A DNA stretch of 64,000 nt from a bacterium (GTDB taxonomy: Bacteria > UBA8248), in NCBI GenBank assembly GCA_022828125.1, contig JAJEJD010000020.1, forward strand, positions 645,389-709,388. Direction: 5' to 3'. The translations under genes and the position numbers were made by a program. How positions within the stretch are numbered: position 1 is the stretch's first letter; each line of letters starts with the position of its first letter. Positions 16,259-24,635 of the stretch are shown one piece after another. The notes below the pieces were generated by a model. That model ran no database searches. It was not told the DNA's origin and saw only the letters and a program-made list of their open reading frames with translations.

Positions 16259-18046
16259 TTACGACATGGTTCCGCCATGCGCTGCGCTTTTGATTTCATC
16301 GGAAAGGGACGTTTCCTCGCTCACAAACTGCATTTCGTAGAGTCTTTGGTACAAGCCGCCTCGCTTCATCAACTCATCGTGCTTCCCCCTCTCCACGATA
16401 CGCCCCCCGTCGAGTACGATGATCGAGTCGGCGTTTCGGACCGTGGAGAGTCTGTGAGCCACCACGAACGTGGTGCGCTCCTTCATCAAAGGCTCCAGGG
16501 CTTCTTGAATCAACTGCTCGCTCTCCGTGTCGAGCGCGCTCGTGGCTTCATCGAGCAGCAAAATAGATGGATCCCTCAAAATCGCGCGCGCAATGGCGAT
16601 GCGCTGTCGTTCACCGCCGGACAGGCGTACTCCCTCCTCACCCAGCATGGTTTCATACCCGTTTTCAAGCTCCATAATGAAATCATGGGCGTTGGCCGCT
16701 TTCGCCGCCGAGATGATTTCTTCACGGTTGACGGGCCTTTTCTCCCCATAGGCGATGTTGTTCGCCGCCGTATCGTTGAACAGAATCACCTGCTGGGTCA
16801 CCACGGCGATCTGGGCGCGCAGGCTGCTCAGTGAATACCGGGACGCCTCTTTCCCGTCGAAGGAGATGCTCCCCCGGGCGGGCAGGTAAAAACGCGGTAT
16901 CAAATCCAGCAACGTGCTTTTCCCCGCGCCGCTCATCCCCACGACGGCCAGCGTACAGCCTGCCGGCACTTCTACGTTGATATCCTCGAGCGTCGCCTCG
17001 TCCGAATAGGAAAAATGAACGTCCTCGAATCGAATATGCCGGGAAAGCCGCTCCATCTCCTCGCCATCTGGATTCTTGTCCTCTGGATCATGCTCATCCA
17101 GGACCTCGAAAACCGACTGGGCGCCCGCTATCCCTTCCACCAGGCTATGAAACACCCGGGTGAAGGATTTCAGCGGGTTGTAGGCCATGCCGAGGGCGAC
17201 GGCGAAACTTATCAGCTTTCCCGGATCCATACTTCCAAAGATAACCGCCTGGGCGCCGAACCACAGAATGCCCGCTCCCATCAGACCACCGATGATCTCC
17301 ACCATGGGCGGCGCCAGCGAACGAACGCGCATGGCACGCATGATGGTGTCGAAAAAGGAGCGGGTGGCGCGCATGAAACGCCCTCCCTCCTCTACTTCGG
17401 TTCCAAACGCCTTGACGACGCGAATGCCCGCGTAGGTTTCCTTCATCAGGTTGCTCATGTCCCCCATGCGCTCCTGACTCCTCCGCGTGATCTGGCGAAT
17501 CTTCTCCCCCATCGTCACGACCAGAATCGCCACCAGCGGGATGAGCACGACGAATATCAGCGCCATTTTGGGGCTCTGGTAAATCGCTACGCCCAACAAA
17601 GCGATAAAGGTGAACCCGTGCCGAAGCAATTCCCGTACGGACTCCGTCGCTGCATGCTGCATCAAGGAGATGTCGTATATGACTTTCGACATCAGCTCTC
17701 CGGTCGTCTTCGCTTCGAAAAACCGAAGAGGCAAATTCAGGAGATGCCTGTGAAGCTCGTTTCTGACATCTTTCACCACATGCTGACCGACCCAGAGCAT
17801 GAAATAGTTCTGGCAGTAAGCGGCGATGCCTTTCACCAGATAGACAACGACGAGGGACAGGCAGATCAAAAAGACGATATCGGCTCGTTTCGAGATCAAA
17901 ATATCATTGATGACATGCTGAACGAGGTAGGCAGGATACGCATTCAGACCGCCCACAACGATCGTGCAGGCGACGGCGACGCCGAACCGAAACCGGTAGG
18001 GACGCAAGTATTGCAGGAGCCTGAGATACACGCGGGTGCGGCTCAT
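16259..18046 (-). CDS. msbA: Lipid A export ABC transporter, permease/ATPase fusion
   Basis: A 595-residue half-transporter that works as a homodimer to flip lipid A-core across the inner membrane. The N-terminal ~320 residues are a six-span ABC exporter domain. The C-terminal ATPase has Walker A VGMSGAGKSTLL, the Q-loop region QIAVVTQQVILFND, the signature LSGGERQRIAIARAIL, Walker B SILLLDEATSALD and a switch His in VVAHRLSTV. Length fits MsbA. It lies downstream of the core glycosyltransferase gene and upstream of the ligase, as expected for an LPS assembly cluster. Confidence 0.88.
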   Translation of the reverse strand: MSRTRVYLRLLQYLRPYRFRFGVAVACTIVVGGLNAYPAYLVQHVINDILISKRADIVFLICLSLVVVYLVKGIAAYCQNYFMLWVGQHVVKDVRNELHRHLLNLPLRFFEAKTTGELMSKVIYDISLMQHAATESVRELLRHGFTFIALLGVAIYQSPKMALIFVVLIPLVAILVVTMGEKIRQITRRSQERMGDMSNLMKETYAGIRVVKAFGTEVEEGGRFMRATRSFFDTIMRAMRVRSLAPPMVEIIGGLMGAGILWFGAQAVIFGSMDPGKLISFAVALGMAYNPLKSFTRVFHSLVEGIAGAQSVFEVLDEHDPEDKNPDGEEMERLSRHIRFEDVHFSYSDEATLEDINVEVPAGCTLAVVGMSGAGKSTLLDLIPRFYLPARGSISFDGKEASRYSLSSLRAQIAVVTQQVILFNDTAANNIAYGEKRPVNREEIISAAKAANAHDFIMELENGYETMLGEEGVRLSGGERQRIAIARAILRDPSILLLDEATSALDTESEQLIQEALEPLMKERTTFVVAHRLSTVRNADSIIVLDGGRIVERGKHDELMKRGGLYQRLYEMQFVSEETSLSDEIKSAAHGGTMS

Positions 18047-18250
18047 CCGTCATTCTCCGTAAAAATCGACTCCGGCGTCATTTGAACCACCTCGAACGGC
18101 GCGCCTGCCCGGCTCGCTCCGCTCCCTGGCTCGCCGTACGGCCACCCGATTGGCAGAATCTCTCGCCCGAGCCCACCAAGTGAGGCAGCCTCGGGGAGGA
18201 ATCCCTTCTCTCGTCCGCCCATGCCCGAGAATGCTTCCGTATGAACAACG

Positions 18251-19075
18251 TTAAGGGCGTTCACGTCTTCCACACAGCTCCCACAAAAAGGCTGCGCGCA
18301 TGAACACATAATAAGCGGAGCCCGCAGATACCCATAACCCGTTCACGCCATCCAGAAGACCCATCTTCAAGACGTAGCTTTTGAAAAAACGCCAAAGAGG
18401 CCGGATGACGAAATCGGCTATCCCGGGTTGCACCCCCCTGGAAAATAAATCTTCCGCCGATAACCTGGCGTATTTCACCTGTCTTTGGAAGAAATCGAAA
18501 AGCGAGTCATAGCTGTAGTGTTCCAAGGAGGACGAAAATGCACCCATTCGCCCTTTCACCACCACGGATTCGTGAACACTTTTCTCGTTAAATGCTCCGG
18601 CATCGCGCCGGAATAATCGAAGCTGGTAATCCGGCCAAAGATCTCCGTGGCGGAGCCAGCGACCGAAGAATATGTTCTTTCGGGGCACACGATACCCCTC
18701 TGCAGGAGCATCGTCAGACAAAACGGAGAGAATTTCCTCGGCAAGCCCGGGACTTACGCATTCATCCGCATCCAGACTCAATATCCAGGAATGACTCGCT
18801 TTCGAGATGGCGAAATTTTTCTGCGCCGCATATCCTTCCCAGGGATGCCGGATGAGCAGCGCGCCGCGTTTTCGGCATATTTCCTGCGTGCCGTCCGTAC
18901 TTCCGGCGTCCACGACGATAATTTCATCCGCCCAGGAAACGCTGTCGATACATGCGCCGATGCGTTCCGCCTCATTGTGGGCGACAATCGTGACGCTAAT
19001 CGGTTCCCTTACCGATTCGGAGACCGGCTCCTTTCCCGTATCGGCTTCGGCAGACGTTTCCGCCAAGCCGGACAC
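18251..19075 (-). CDS. Family 2 glycosyltransferase, LPS core (WaaE/KdtX-like)
   Basis: A 274-residue GT-A enzyme. The motif SVTIVAHNEAERIGACIDSV opens the nucleotide-sugar fold, DEIIVVDAGSTDGT follows, and the metal-binding DxD is LSLDADE. The C-terminal half contains the WaaE-like region (RVPRKNIFFGRWLRHGDLWPDYQLRLFRR and ESVVVKG) of beta-1,4-glucosyltransferases acting on the inner core heptose. GTG at 19075 is preferred over ATG 19114: it follows the Trm112 stop directly, with AAGGG at proper spacing, and avoids a 35-nt overlap. It sits between the Trm112 gene and msbA and most likely decorates the LPS core on the cytoplasmic face. Confidence 0.8.
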   Translation of the reverse strand: MSGLAETSAEADTGKEPVSESVREPISVTIVAHNEAERIGACIDSVSWADEIIVVDAGSTDGTQEICRKRGALLIRHPWEGYAAQKNFAISKASHSWILSLDADECVSPGLAEEILSVLSDDAPAEGYRVPRKNIFFGRWLRHGDLWPDYQLRLFRRDAGAFNEKSVHESVVVKGRMGAFSSSLEHYSYDSLFDFFQRQVKYARLSAEDLFSRGVQPGIADFVIRPLWRFFKSYVLKMGLLDGVNGLWVSAGSAYYVFMRAAFLWELCGRRERP

Positions 19076-19079
19076 TTTT

Positions 19080-19277
19080 CTAGCCCTTCCCCTGGGTTTT
19101 CTCCCACTCATCAAGCGGGATGGCTTCGTCCACGAGCATGATCGGGATGCCGTCTTCGATTTTATAGACCAGCCCCGATTCCCGGGCGATCAGATAATTC
19201 CCGTCCCCGCTCAATTCAAGGGGTGTCTTGGTGACGGGGCACGCCAATATCTCCAACAACTCTTTATCCACGCTCAT
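19080..19277 (-). CDS. Trm112-family small protein (YcaR-like)
   Basis: A 65-residue protein starting MSVDKELLEILACPVTKTPLEL, with the LACPxxKxPL signature and the later GLVYKIEDGIPIMLVDEA segment of the family. Trm112/YcaR proteins are small beta-rich domains that serve as activating partners of methyltransferases; in bacteria the gene is often next to lpxK or other LPS genes for unknown reasons. Only one of the zinc cysteines seen in eukaryotic Trm112 is present, as is common in bacterial forms. It directly precedes the glycosyltransferase gene. Confidence 0.85.
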   Translation of the reverse strand: MSVDKELLEILACPVTKTPLELSGDGNYLIARESGLVYKIEDGIPIMLVDEAIPLDEWEKTQGKG

Positions 19278-19420
19278 CTTCCGCTTATCTCCAAATTTCA
19301 GTCAAAACGATAAATTGACCAGAAACCATCAGATCGTTCATCACATCGCGCCAAAAACGGAAACAGCGCCCGCTTCTTTCACGAGAAACTCTTTTAGTTT
19401 CGCATATTTCGCCATGTTTT

Positions 19421-20470
19421 TCATGGGGCCGCTTGAAGCCGGTTCAGCGCGTCTATCGCTTCTTCGACCCTCACGCGCTCCAGGCACTCGATATCCGGGC
19501 ATTTTCTCGCGTAACAACCGCTGCAGGCGAGACGACGATGCAAAACCAGATTTCCCCCACCCCACGGGCCGTTCCTCACGGGTTCCGTAGGTCCCATGAT
19601 CGCCAGACACTTTACCCCCATGGCGGCGGCGAGATGGAGGGGACCCGAGTCGCCGCCCACAAAACAAGAACCGCGCCGAATCAAGGCCATCATTTCACGG
19701 ACGCTCGTCGCAGGCGCGACAAAAGGCTGCGTTTTCATGGCGTCCGTCACCTCATCCACCATCCTTTCCTCTCCAGGACCCCAGATGAAGAGAACTTCCC
19801 CCCTGTCTTCCTCTTGCCAGTGATCGGCGAGTTGCGCGAAGCGGACCGTGTCCCAGCGTTTCGTCACCCAACCGCCTCCGGGGTGAATCACCAACAAAAG
19901 GCGACCGTCCCGGCGCCCCAGGCCGTCCAAACAGTTTTCCGCCTTCTCCCTCTCTTCTTGCGTTTCATGAAGCGGAAAGCGGTATTGCTCCTCAGGCGGA
20001 ACCGGCAAACCCAACGGCTCGAGAAGAGATAAATTCTTCTCCACCACGTGGTGGGGGTTCTCCGGGGGCAGTACGTGATGCGTCGTGAAAAGTACGTTCA
20101 TTCCCTCCCGGCAAAAACGATGCTCGAACCCGATGCGAAGGGGCGCTCCCGACGCCCGTGCCAGAAAACCGCTCTTGATCAGCCCCTGGGCGTCGATCGC
20201 CACGTCGGCGTCTACGTTCCTGACCGCCAGCAAGTCGCGCCCAAGAGCAGCGAAACCGGCGGAGAGTACATTTTTCCGCCAAGCCTTGGTATCGACAGTC
20301 AAGATTTCATCGATATCGGGATTTCCGAGAAGCACTTGCAGTGGGACCGGTTCGACCGCCCAGGTGATATGAGAATCAGGCCGCGCATCCTTGATGGCCG
20401 ACGCCAGAGGGAGGGTATGAACGACGTCGCCTATCGCTCCCAGACGGATGATGAGGAATCGCTCACCCAT
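19421..20470 (-). CDS. waaC: Lipopolysaccharide heptosyltransferase I
   Basis: A 349-residue GT-B glycosyltransferase of family 9, adding the first L-glycero-D-manno-heptose to Kdo2-lipid A at the inner membrane. The N-terminus has RFLIIRLGAIGDVVHTLPLASAI, the family start. The C-terminal half has VIHPGGGWVTKRW and CFVGGDSGPLHLAAAMGVKCLAIMGPTEP, the ADP-heptose binding region with conserved Asp and His. The last ~40 residues are cysteine-rich (CSGCYARKCPDIECL), a feature of many family members. The ATG overlaps the stop of the 39-codon frame upstream (ATGGGTGA), so translation is probably coupled. Confidence 0.85.
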   Translation of the reverse strand: MGERFLIIRLGAIGDVVHTLPLASAIKDARPDSHITWAVEPVPLQVLLGNPDIDEILTVDTKAWRKNVLSAGFAALGRDLLAVRNVDADVAIDAQGLIKSGFLARASGAPLRIGFEHRFCREGMNVLFTTHHVLPPENPHHVVEKNLSLLEPLGLPVPPEEQYRFPLHETQEEREKAENCLDGLGRRDGRLLLVIHPGGGWVTKRWDTVRFAQLADHWQEEDRGEVLFIWGPGEERMVDEVTDAMKTQPFVAPATSVREMMALIRRGSCFVGGDSGPLHLAAAMGVKCLAIMGPTEPVRNGPWGGGNLVLHRRLACSGCYARKCPDIECLERVRVEEAIDALNRLQAAP

Positions 20471-20582
20471 CCGGGGCCGCTCTCCCGATGTTCTTGCCGT
20501 CTTCGCGCAATTTCTCCAGACCCTGATTCAGGGAATCCACTCGCATCCATTTACGCCGATAGTCCTTTTCCTGGATGCTCAC
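20463..20582 (-). pseudogene. Small coupled ORF, probable 5' remnant of an rfaE2-type adenylyltransferase gene
   Basis: Thirty-nine codons from GTG 20582, which overlaps the heptose kinase stop (GTGA), to a TGA overlapping the waaC start. The product reads VSIQEKDYRRKWMRV then DSLNQGLEKLREDGKNIG. This resembles the helix that precedes the nucleotide-binding strand of the RfaE2/HldE adenylyltransferase domain, where relatives read ...LEELRxxGKxIVFTNGCFD. Here the frame leaves the family after GKNI and ends six codons later, so the HIGH-containing catalytic domain is missing. The position, directly after the kinase domain, is where rfaE2 would be expected. A genuine coupled small protein is the alternative. 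Confidence 0.5.
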
Positions 20583-21571
20583 GCACTTTCCCCCTCGAAC
20601 GTCGCCAGGAGTTCATGGGGCTCCACGACCGTCGTTCCCGCCTTCATCACCGCCAGGCCCGCCGCGCGGTTCGCGATTTCCGCCGCCTCGCGCATCGAAG
20701 CGCCCGCAGCCAGTGAGAGCGTGAACGTCGCGATCACCGTATCCCCCGCTCCGGTCACGTCGAGCACCTGATCCGACCCGTAGATGGGAATATCCGTTCT
20801 TGGCGAATCTCCCTCAAAGAGACTCATCCCCTTGTCTCCCCGGGTGAGCAGGACCGCCCGGACGCCCGTTGTTTCAAGCAAAGAAGCCCCCGCCTCGTCG
20901 AGACGCTCTTCATCGGGCCAATACCCGAGCAACCCCGCCACCTCCTCCTCATTCGGCGTTACGGCCGTGACTCCAAGAAACGAATCCCCGGCATAGCGGC
21001 TGTCCACCGTGACGATGATTTCGGCGGGCAATTTCCGAACCGCCTCTTTCACGCCTTTCGTCACGACGCCCAGGCCGTAGTCCGAGATCAAAAGCGCATC
21101 CAGACCGTCATTCGCCATTCGCTCCAATTCACTGACGAGTTGAGATTCAAGCATTTCACTCAAGTCCAGTTGCTTTTCGTGATCCACCCGGATCACTTGC
21201 TGACGTTTGGTGTTTCGCCCCCCCGCCATGATGCGCGTCTTCGTGGGGGTGAGGCGCTCTGAATCCGTCAACAAAAGTCCGGTGTCGATTCGGCGTCTCT
21301 CCATTACACGGCGGAGTTCCTCGCCCGCTGCATCGGCCCCCAACGCGCCGATGGCCCGCACGTTCCCGCCCAGGGCCGCTGCGTTCATCGCCGCATTGCC
21401 ACCGCCCCCGGGAGCGGTCTCGCGGCGGATGAAATCCAGAACAAGAACCGGCGCCTCCCGGCTGATGCGCGAGGTGGCGCCATGGATGAATTCATCCGCG
21501 ATGAAATCCCCCAGCACGGCCATGCGGATGGACGGGAATCTTTGAATATATTCTCTGAGTGGAGAATTCAT
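20579..21571 (-). CDS. rfaE1: D-glycero-beta-D-manno-heptose-7-phosphate kinase (kinase domain only)
   Basis: A 330-residue PfkB/ribokinase-fold enzyme phosphorylating heptose 7-phosphate at C1 on the way to ADP-heptose. It has the N-terminal PfkB glycine motif (ETAPGGGGNAAMNAAALGG) and the C-terminal DVTGAGDTVIATF with the catalytic Asp. The length equals the kinase half of E. coli HldE; the adenylyltransferase half is absent and only a short remnant follows. It begins one base after the phosphatase gene stop, in an operon waaF-gmhB-rfaE1-(remnant)-waaC. Confidence 0.88.
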   Translation of the reverse strand: MNSPLREYIQRFPSIRMAVLGDFIADEFIHGATSRISREAPVLVLDFIRRETAPGGGGNAAMNAAALGGNVRAIGALGADAAGEELRRVMERRRIDTGLLLTDSERLTPTKTRIMAGGRNTKRQQVIRVDHEKQLDLSEMLESQLVSELERMANDGLDALLISDYGLGVVTKGVKEAVRKLPAEIIVTVDSRYAGDSFLGVTAVTPNEEEVAGLLGYWPDEERLDEAGASLLETTGVRAVLLTRGDKGMSLFEGDSPRTDIPIYGSDQVLDVTGAGDTVIATFTLSLAAGASMREAAEIANRAAGLAVMKAGTTVVEPHELLATFEGESA

Positions 21572-21572
21572 G

Positions 21573-22175
21573 TCAGCGATTCCCGCCCTCGTTCAAAATG
21601 ATTTCCACCGCGTGATAGGCGTCTTGCGCCACGAAATCCGGCTGGCGGGGCCACTGTTCTCCACGAAGCTCTCTTTCTCCCCGCCCGTACCCCGTGAGCA
21701 CGAGGCCAGACTGACAACCCGCACGCCAGCCTGCCTCCAAATCGGAATACTTGTCCCCCAGCATGACGGATTTTTCCAAATCGACGCCGTGCTCCGCCGC
21801 CGCCTTGAGAATCATGCCGGGAAATGGTTTCCGCATCTTGCAGTCGAGCGCATATTCCGGGTCGTCTCCGTTCGGAACGTGCGGGCAATAGTAGATGGCG
21901 TCGAGCCGCGCGCTCTTGCCGCCCAGTTCATCCTCGAGCTTGCGATGCACCCTCTCGATCATGGATTCGGAGAAGTAACCCCGCGCCACGCCGGCCTGAT
22001 TCGTGATCAGGATGGCGAGCCACCCCGCCTCGTTCACCTTGCGCACGGCCGCTGCCGCCCTGGGAAGGAGTTCATACACGTCGAGATGGGTGACGTAGCC
22101 CACGTCCCGGTTCAGGGTTCCGTCCCTGTCGAAAAATACCGCTGGTTTCTTTGCGGCGCCTGCCTCAGTTTCCAT
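21573..22175 (-). CDS. gmhB: D-glycero-beta-D-manno-heptose-1,7-bisphosphate 7-phosphatase
   Basis: A 200-residue HAD-superfamily phosphatase removing the 7-phosphate from heptose 1,7-bisphosphate. Motif I is VFFDRDGTLNRD, with the nucleophile and acid/base Asp pair; motif II is ILITNQAGVARG; the C-terminal VMLGDKYSDLEAGWRAG is motif IV. The zinc-binding loop is only partly recognisable (YYCPHVPNGDDPEYALDC). It sits between waaF and the heptose kinase gene and overlaps the waaF end by 11 nt, so the heptose pathway steps are co-expressed. Confidence 0.88.
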   Translation of the reverse strand: METEAGAAKKPAVFFDRDGTLNRDVGYVTHLDVYELLPRAAAAVRKVNEAGWLAILITNQAGVARGYFSESMIERVHRKLEDELGGKSARLDAIYYCPHVPNGDDPEYALDCKMRKPFPGMILKAAAEHGVDLEKSVMLGDKYSDLEAGWRAGCQSGLVLTGYGRGERELRGEQWPRQPDFVAQDAYHAVEIILNEGGNR

Positions 22176-23247
22176 CCTTTGCGATCCTCAATTTTTCGTT
22201 CAACAACCCGACGACCTCACGCGCCACCTCCTCGGGCGTAATTCGTCCCATGCAATCGTGATGGCCGAGAGGACACGTTCTCGCAAAACACGGGCTGCAA
22301 TCGAGAGCCTTGTGGATGACCCTGCTCCGGTGCCCTCTCGGGCCTGTTCGACGATAGTCCGTGGGTCCGAACAGCGCAATCGTCGCGGTTTTTACGAGCG
22401 CGGCCACATGCAGCGGACCCGTATCGCCAGAGATGAACACGTCCAGACGAGACAGCAGGGCGGGCAGGGTCTCCAGAGTATCCTTTCCGGCTAGATTTAC
22501 CGCTCGCCCCCCGGACATCGCGTTCAATTGCCCGGCAAGTTCGATCTCATCCGGCCCGCCCAATATGAAAACCTGCGCTACCCCGCTATCCACGAGCCGG
22601 TGAATGAGTTTTTTGAAATGCTCCAGCGGCCACGTCTTGGACTCGCCGAAAAAAGCTCCGGGATGAATCCCTACCGAAGGCGCGTTGTCCATCGCGCGAT
22701 ACGGGTTCAGCAGATTCTCCGCGAATTGTTGCGCTTCCGGTGTAATGCAGAAATCATCGACCTGCGCCCGGGTTTCATGTCCTTGCGCCTCTAGCAGATA
22801 GAGATATCGATCCACCAGATGCGTAGTACCCTGCGGAGGAGCCACCCGGTCGCTCAACAACCAGCCCCGGCTGTCGGTTTCATACCCGATTCGCCGCCTT
22901 GCTCCTATCCATTTCGTCATCAGGGCCGCACGAAAGCTGTTGGGCAGAATCCACGCATAATCCACAGTCTCGCCTCTCAGCATTCGTTTCAGGGAAAAGA
23001 AGCCGAACCATTTCCCCGCACCGAGCGGCAAGACCCGATCGATCCAGGGAAAACTGCGGAGCAGCCCGGAAGTCCAGGGCCCCGCCACCGCCATCAGCCT
23101 CGCCCGGGGATGCGCCCTCCTCAATGACGAAAAGAAAGGAGCGGACATGGCCGTGTCACCAATCCATGTGGGCGCTACTACGAGGTGCAACTCCTCCCGA
23201 TGGGCATCGCCGGACAAACTCGATTCCTCCCCGATGCGCTTGCGCAC
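22165..23247 (-). CDS. waaF: Lipopolysaccharide heptosyltransferase II
   Basis: A 360-residue GT-B family 9 enzyme adding the second heptose to the LPS inner core. It has HLVVAPTWIGDTAMSAPFFSSLRR at the N-terminus, VGIHPGAFFGESKTWP in the middle and FISGDTGPLHVAALVKTATIALFGPTDYRRTGPRGH in the donor-binding half, all characteristic of WaaF. The C-terminus carries CSPCFARTCPLGHHDCM, a cysteine-rich tail seen in many non-enteric members. It is the first gene of the minus-strand heptose operon and is divergent from lptF across 161 bp. Confidence 0.85.
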   Translation of the reverse strand: MRKRIGEESSLSGDAHREELHLVVAPTWIGDTAMSAPFFSSLRRAHPRARLMAVAGPWTSGLLRSFPWIDRVLPLGAGKWFGFFSLKRMLRGETVDYAWILPNSFRAALMTKWIGARRRIGYETDSRGWLLSDRVAPPQGTTHLVDRYLYLLEAQGHETRAQVDDFCITPEAQQFAENLLNPYRAMDNAPSVGIHPGAFFGESKTWPLEHFKKLIHRLVDSGVAQVFILGGPDEIELAGQLNAMSGGRAVNLAGKDTLETLPALLSRLDVFISGDTGPLHVAALVKTATIALFGPTDYRRTGPRGHRSRVIHKALDCSPCFARTCPLGHHDCMGRITPEEVAREVVGLLNEKLRIAKDGN

Positions 23248-23334
23248 CTTGAGTCACGGGGAAATGCAACGAAAACCGCCCTTTTTTCAACGCTATCAAC
23301 CGATGTGATGGTCGTCAATGAGCAGAAAAACACG

Positions 23335-23363
23335 TTTTGCATTCCGGCAAACGCTCATATAGT
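23335..23363 (+). promoter_or_regulatory. Possible promoter of lptFG
   Basis: TATAGT (23358-23363) is one mismatch from the -10 consensus. TTGCAT upstream could serve as -35, but the spacing is 15 nt, shorter than ideal. It is placed about 45 nt before the lptF start in the only gap between the divergent operons. Confidence 0.4.
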
Positions 23364-23408
23364 GTGATGTAAGCGTATCTTGAGCACCCGACTTCCAGAG
23401 GATTCCCT

Positions 23409-24626
23409 TTGAAGACATTGCACCGATATATCCTGGGCGAGTTGGTGTCCTATCTGCTCATCTCCTTGTTTTTCCTTACATTCGTGCTCCTGCTTCACAG
23501 AATGTTTCAATTCACGGATTTGGTGGTGAACCGCGGAGTGCCAATTTCAATCGTGGCGCAGTTTCTTGTCGCCGCATTGCCCGTCCTGCTCCTCATCACC
23601 TTGCCCATGTCCACGCTTATCGCGAGCATCATGGCGTTCAGCCGCCTTTCGAGCGATAGCGAATCCCTGGCGATGACAGCCTCCGGCATGACCTTCTACT
23701 CTCAGCTCATCCCCGTAGGGGTCGTGGGGGCAGCCACCGCCCTCCTGAGCGGATTCCTCATGATGTTCGGGCTTCCCTGGAGCCAAAACACCACTTTGGA
23801 AGTCCGCCAACAGATGCTCCATAGCCAAGTCGCTACATTTGATCTGCGAGAGCAGGTTTTTCATGACGGTTTCGATGGAATCATGTTCTACGTGCGAGAA
23901 ATCGAATCGTCGGGCAAGGTGATGAAAGGCATCATGATTTCAGACACCACAGAGGCCGGGACGAACCGGGTTATCTTTGCCGACCGCGGCATGTTGTTCA
24001 AATCCTCATCATCACCGAAAGTATGGCTGCGCCTCGTCAGGGGAACCGTCCATACGGTCAGCGACACGGAGAAGGCTTCGGGCAAGAAAATCAGCGCGAA
24101 TGACGGCTCTTCTCTCCCTAGAAACAACTATCAAATCACGCGCTTCGAGAGCCACGACCTCAATTTCGATCTCACGAAAACCATCGGCAAAACGAAAGCG
24201 CTTCGCAGAAGCCTGCGAGCTTTTCCTCTCGATGAGCTCAGAAACAAGTTGAAAGAACACGAGCCGGGAACAAGCAGGTACAACGCCATTCTTGTGGAGT
24301 TGCACAAAAAATTCGCGGTGCCCTTCACTTGCCTCATTCTGGCTTTGCTGGGAGCGCCTCTCGGCGTACAGAACAGACGCTCGGGACGCCACGGCGGGTT
24401 TGCCCTGAGCCTGGGTGTTCTGATCCTCTATTACCTGCTCGTCACCTTCGCCGAGGGCGTGGCAGAAAGTGGGCAAATCAGCGCTGCCGTCGCCGTCTGG
24501 AGTCCGAACATATTATTGGCTCTCCTCGCGGGATACACGATACGAACCGCAGGGTTGCGCAACACGGTCGACATTTGGGGTCTGCTCCTCAAACCTTTCT
24601 CTCCCTTCATCCGAAGCAAATCATAA
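23409..24626 (+). CDS. lptF: LPS export system permease LptF
   Basis: A 405-residue YjgP/YjgQ-family permease. Three hydrophobic spans occur near the N-terminus (LHRYILGELVSYLLISLFFLT onward) and three near the C-terminus (FAVPFTCLILALLGAPLGVQNRRSG, then LGVLILYYLLVTFAEG), around a periplasmic jellyroll domain (~residues 130-270). LptF pairs with LptG and the ATPase LptB to pull LPS from the inner membrane onto the periplasmic bridge. It is followed 9 nt later by lptG on the same strand. LptB, LptC and LptA are not encoded in the window. Confidence 0.88.
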   Translation: MKTLHRYILGELVSYLLISLFFLTFVLLLHRMFQFTDLVVNRGVPISIVAQFLVAALPVLLLITLPMSTLIASIMAFSRLSSDSESLAMTASGMTFYSQLIPVGVVGAATALLSGFLMMFGLPWSQNTTLEVRQQMLHSQVATFDLREQVFHDGFDGIMFYVREIESSGKVMKGIMISDTTEAGTNRVIFADRGMLFKSSSSPKVWLRLVRGTVHTVSDTEKASGKKISANDGSSLPRNNYQITRFESHDLNFDLTKTIGKTKALRRSLRAFPLDELRNKLKEHEPGTSRYNAILVELHKKFAVPFTCLILALLGAPLGVQNRRSGRHGGFALSLGVLILYYLLVTFAEGVAESGQISAAVAVWSPNILLALLAGYTIRTAGLRNTVDIWGLLLKPFSPFIRSKS

Positions 24627-24635
24627 ATACCCGCC

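Noticed and set aside
18043..18309. An 88-codon frame coupled to the msbA start
   Set aside because: It overlaps the glycosyltransferase C-terminus, its sequence is low-complexity and unrecognised; kept only as a low-interest observation.
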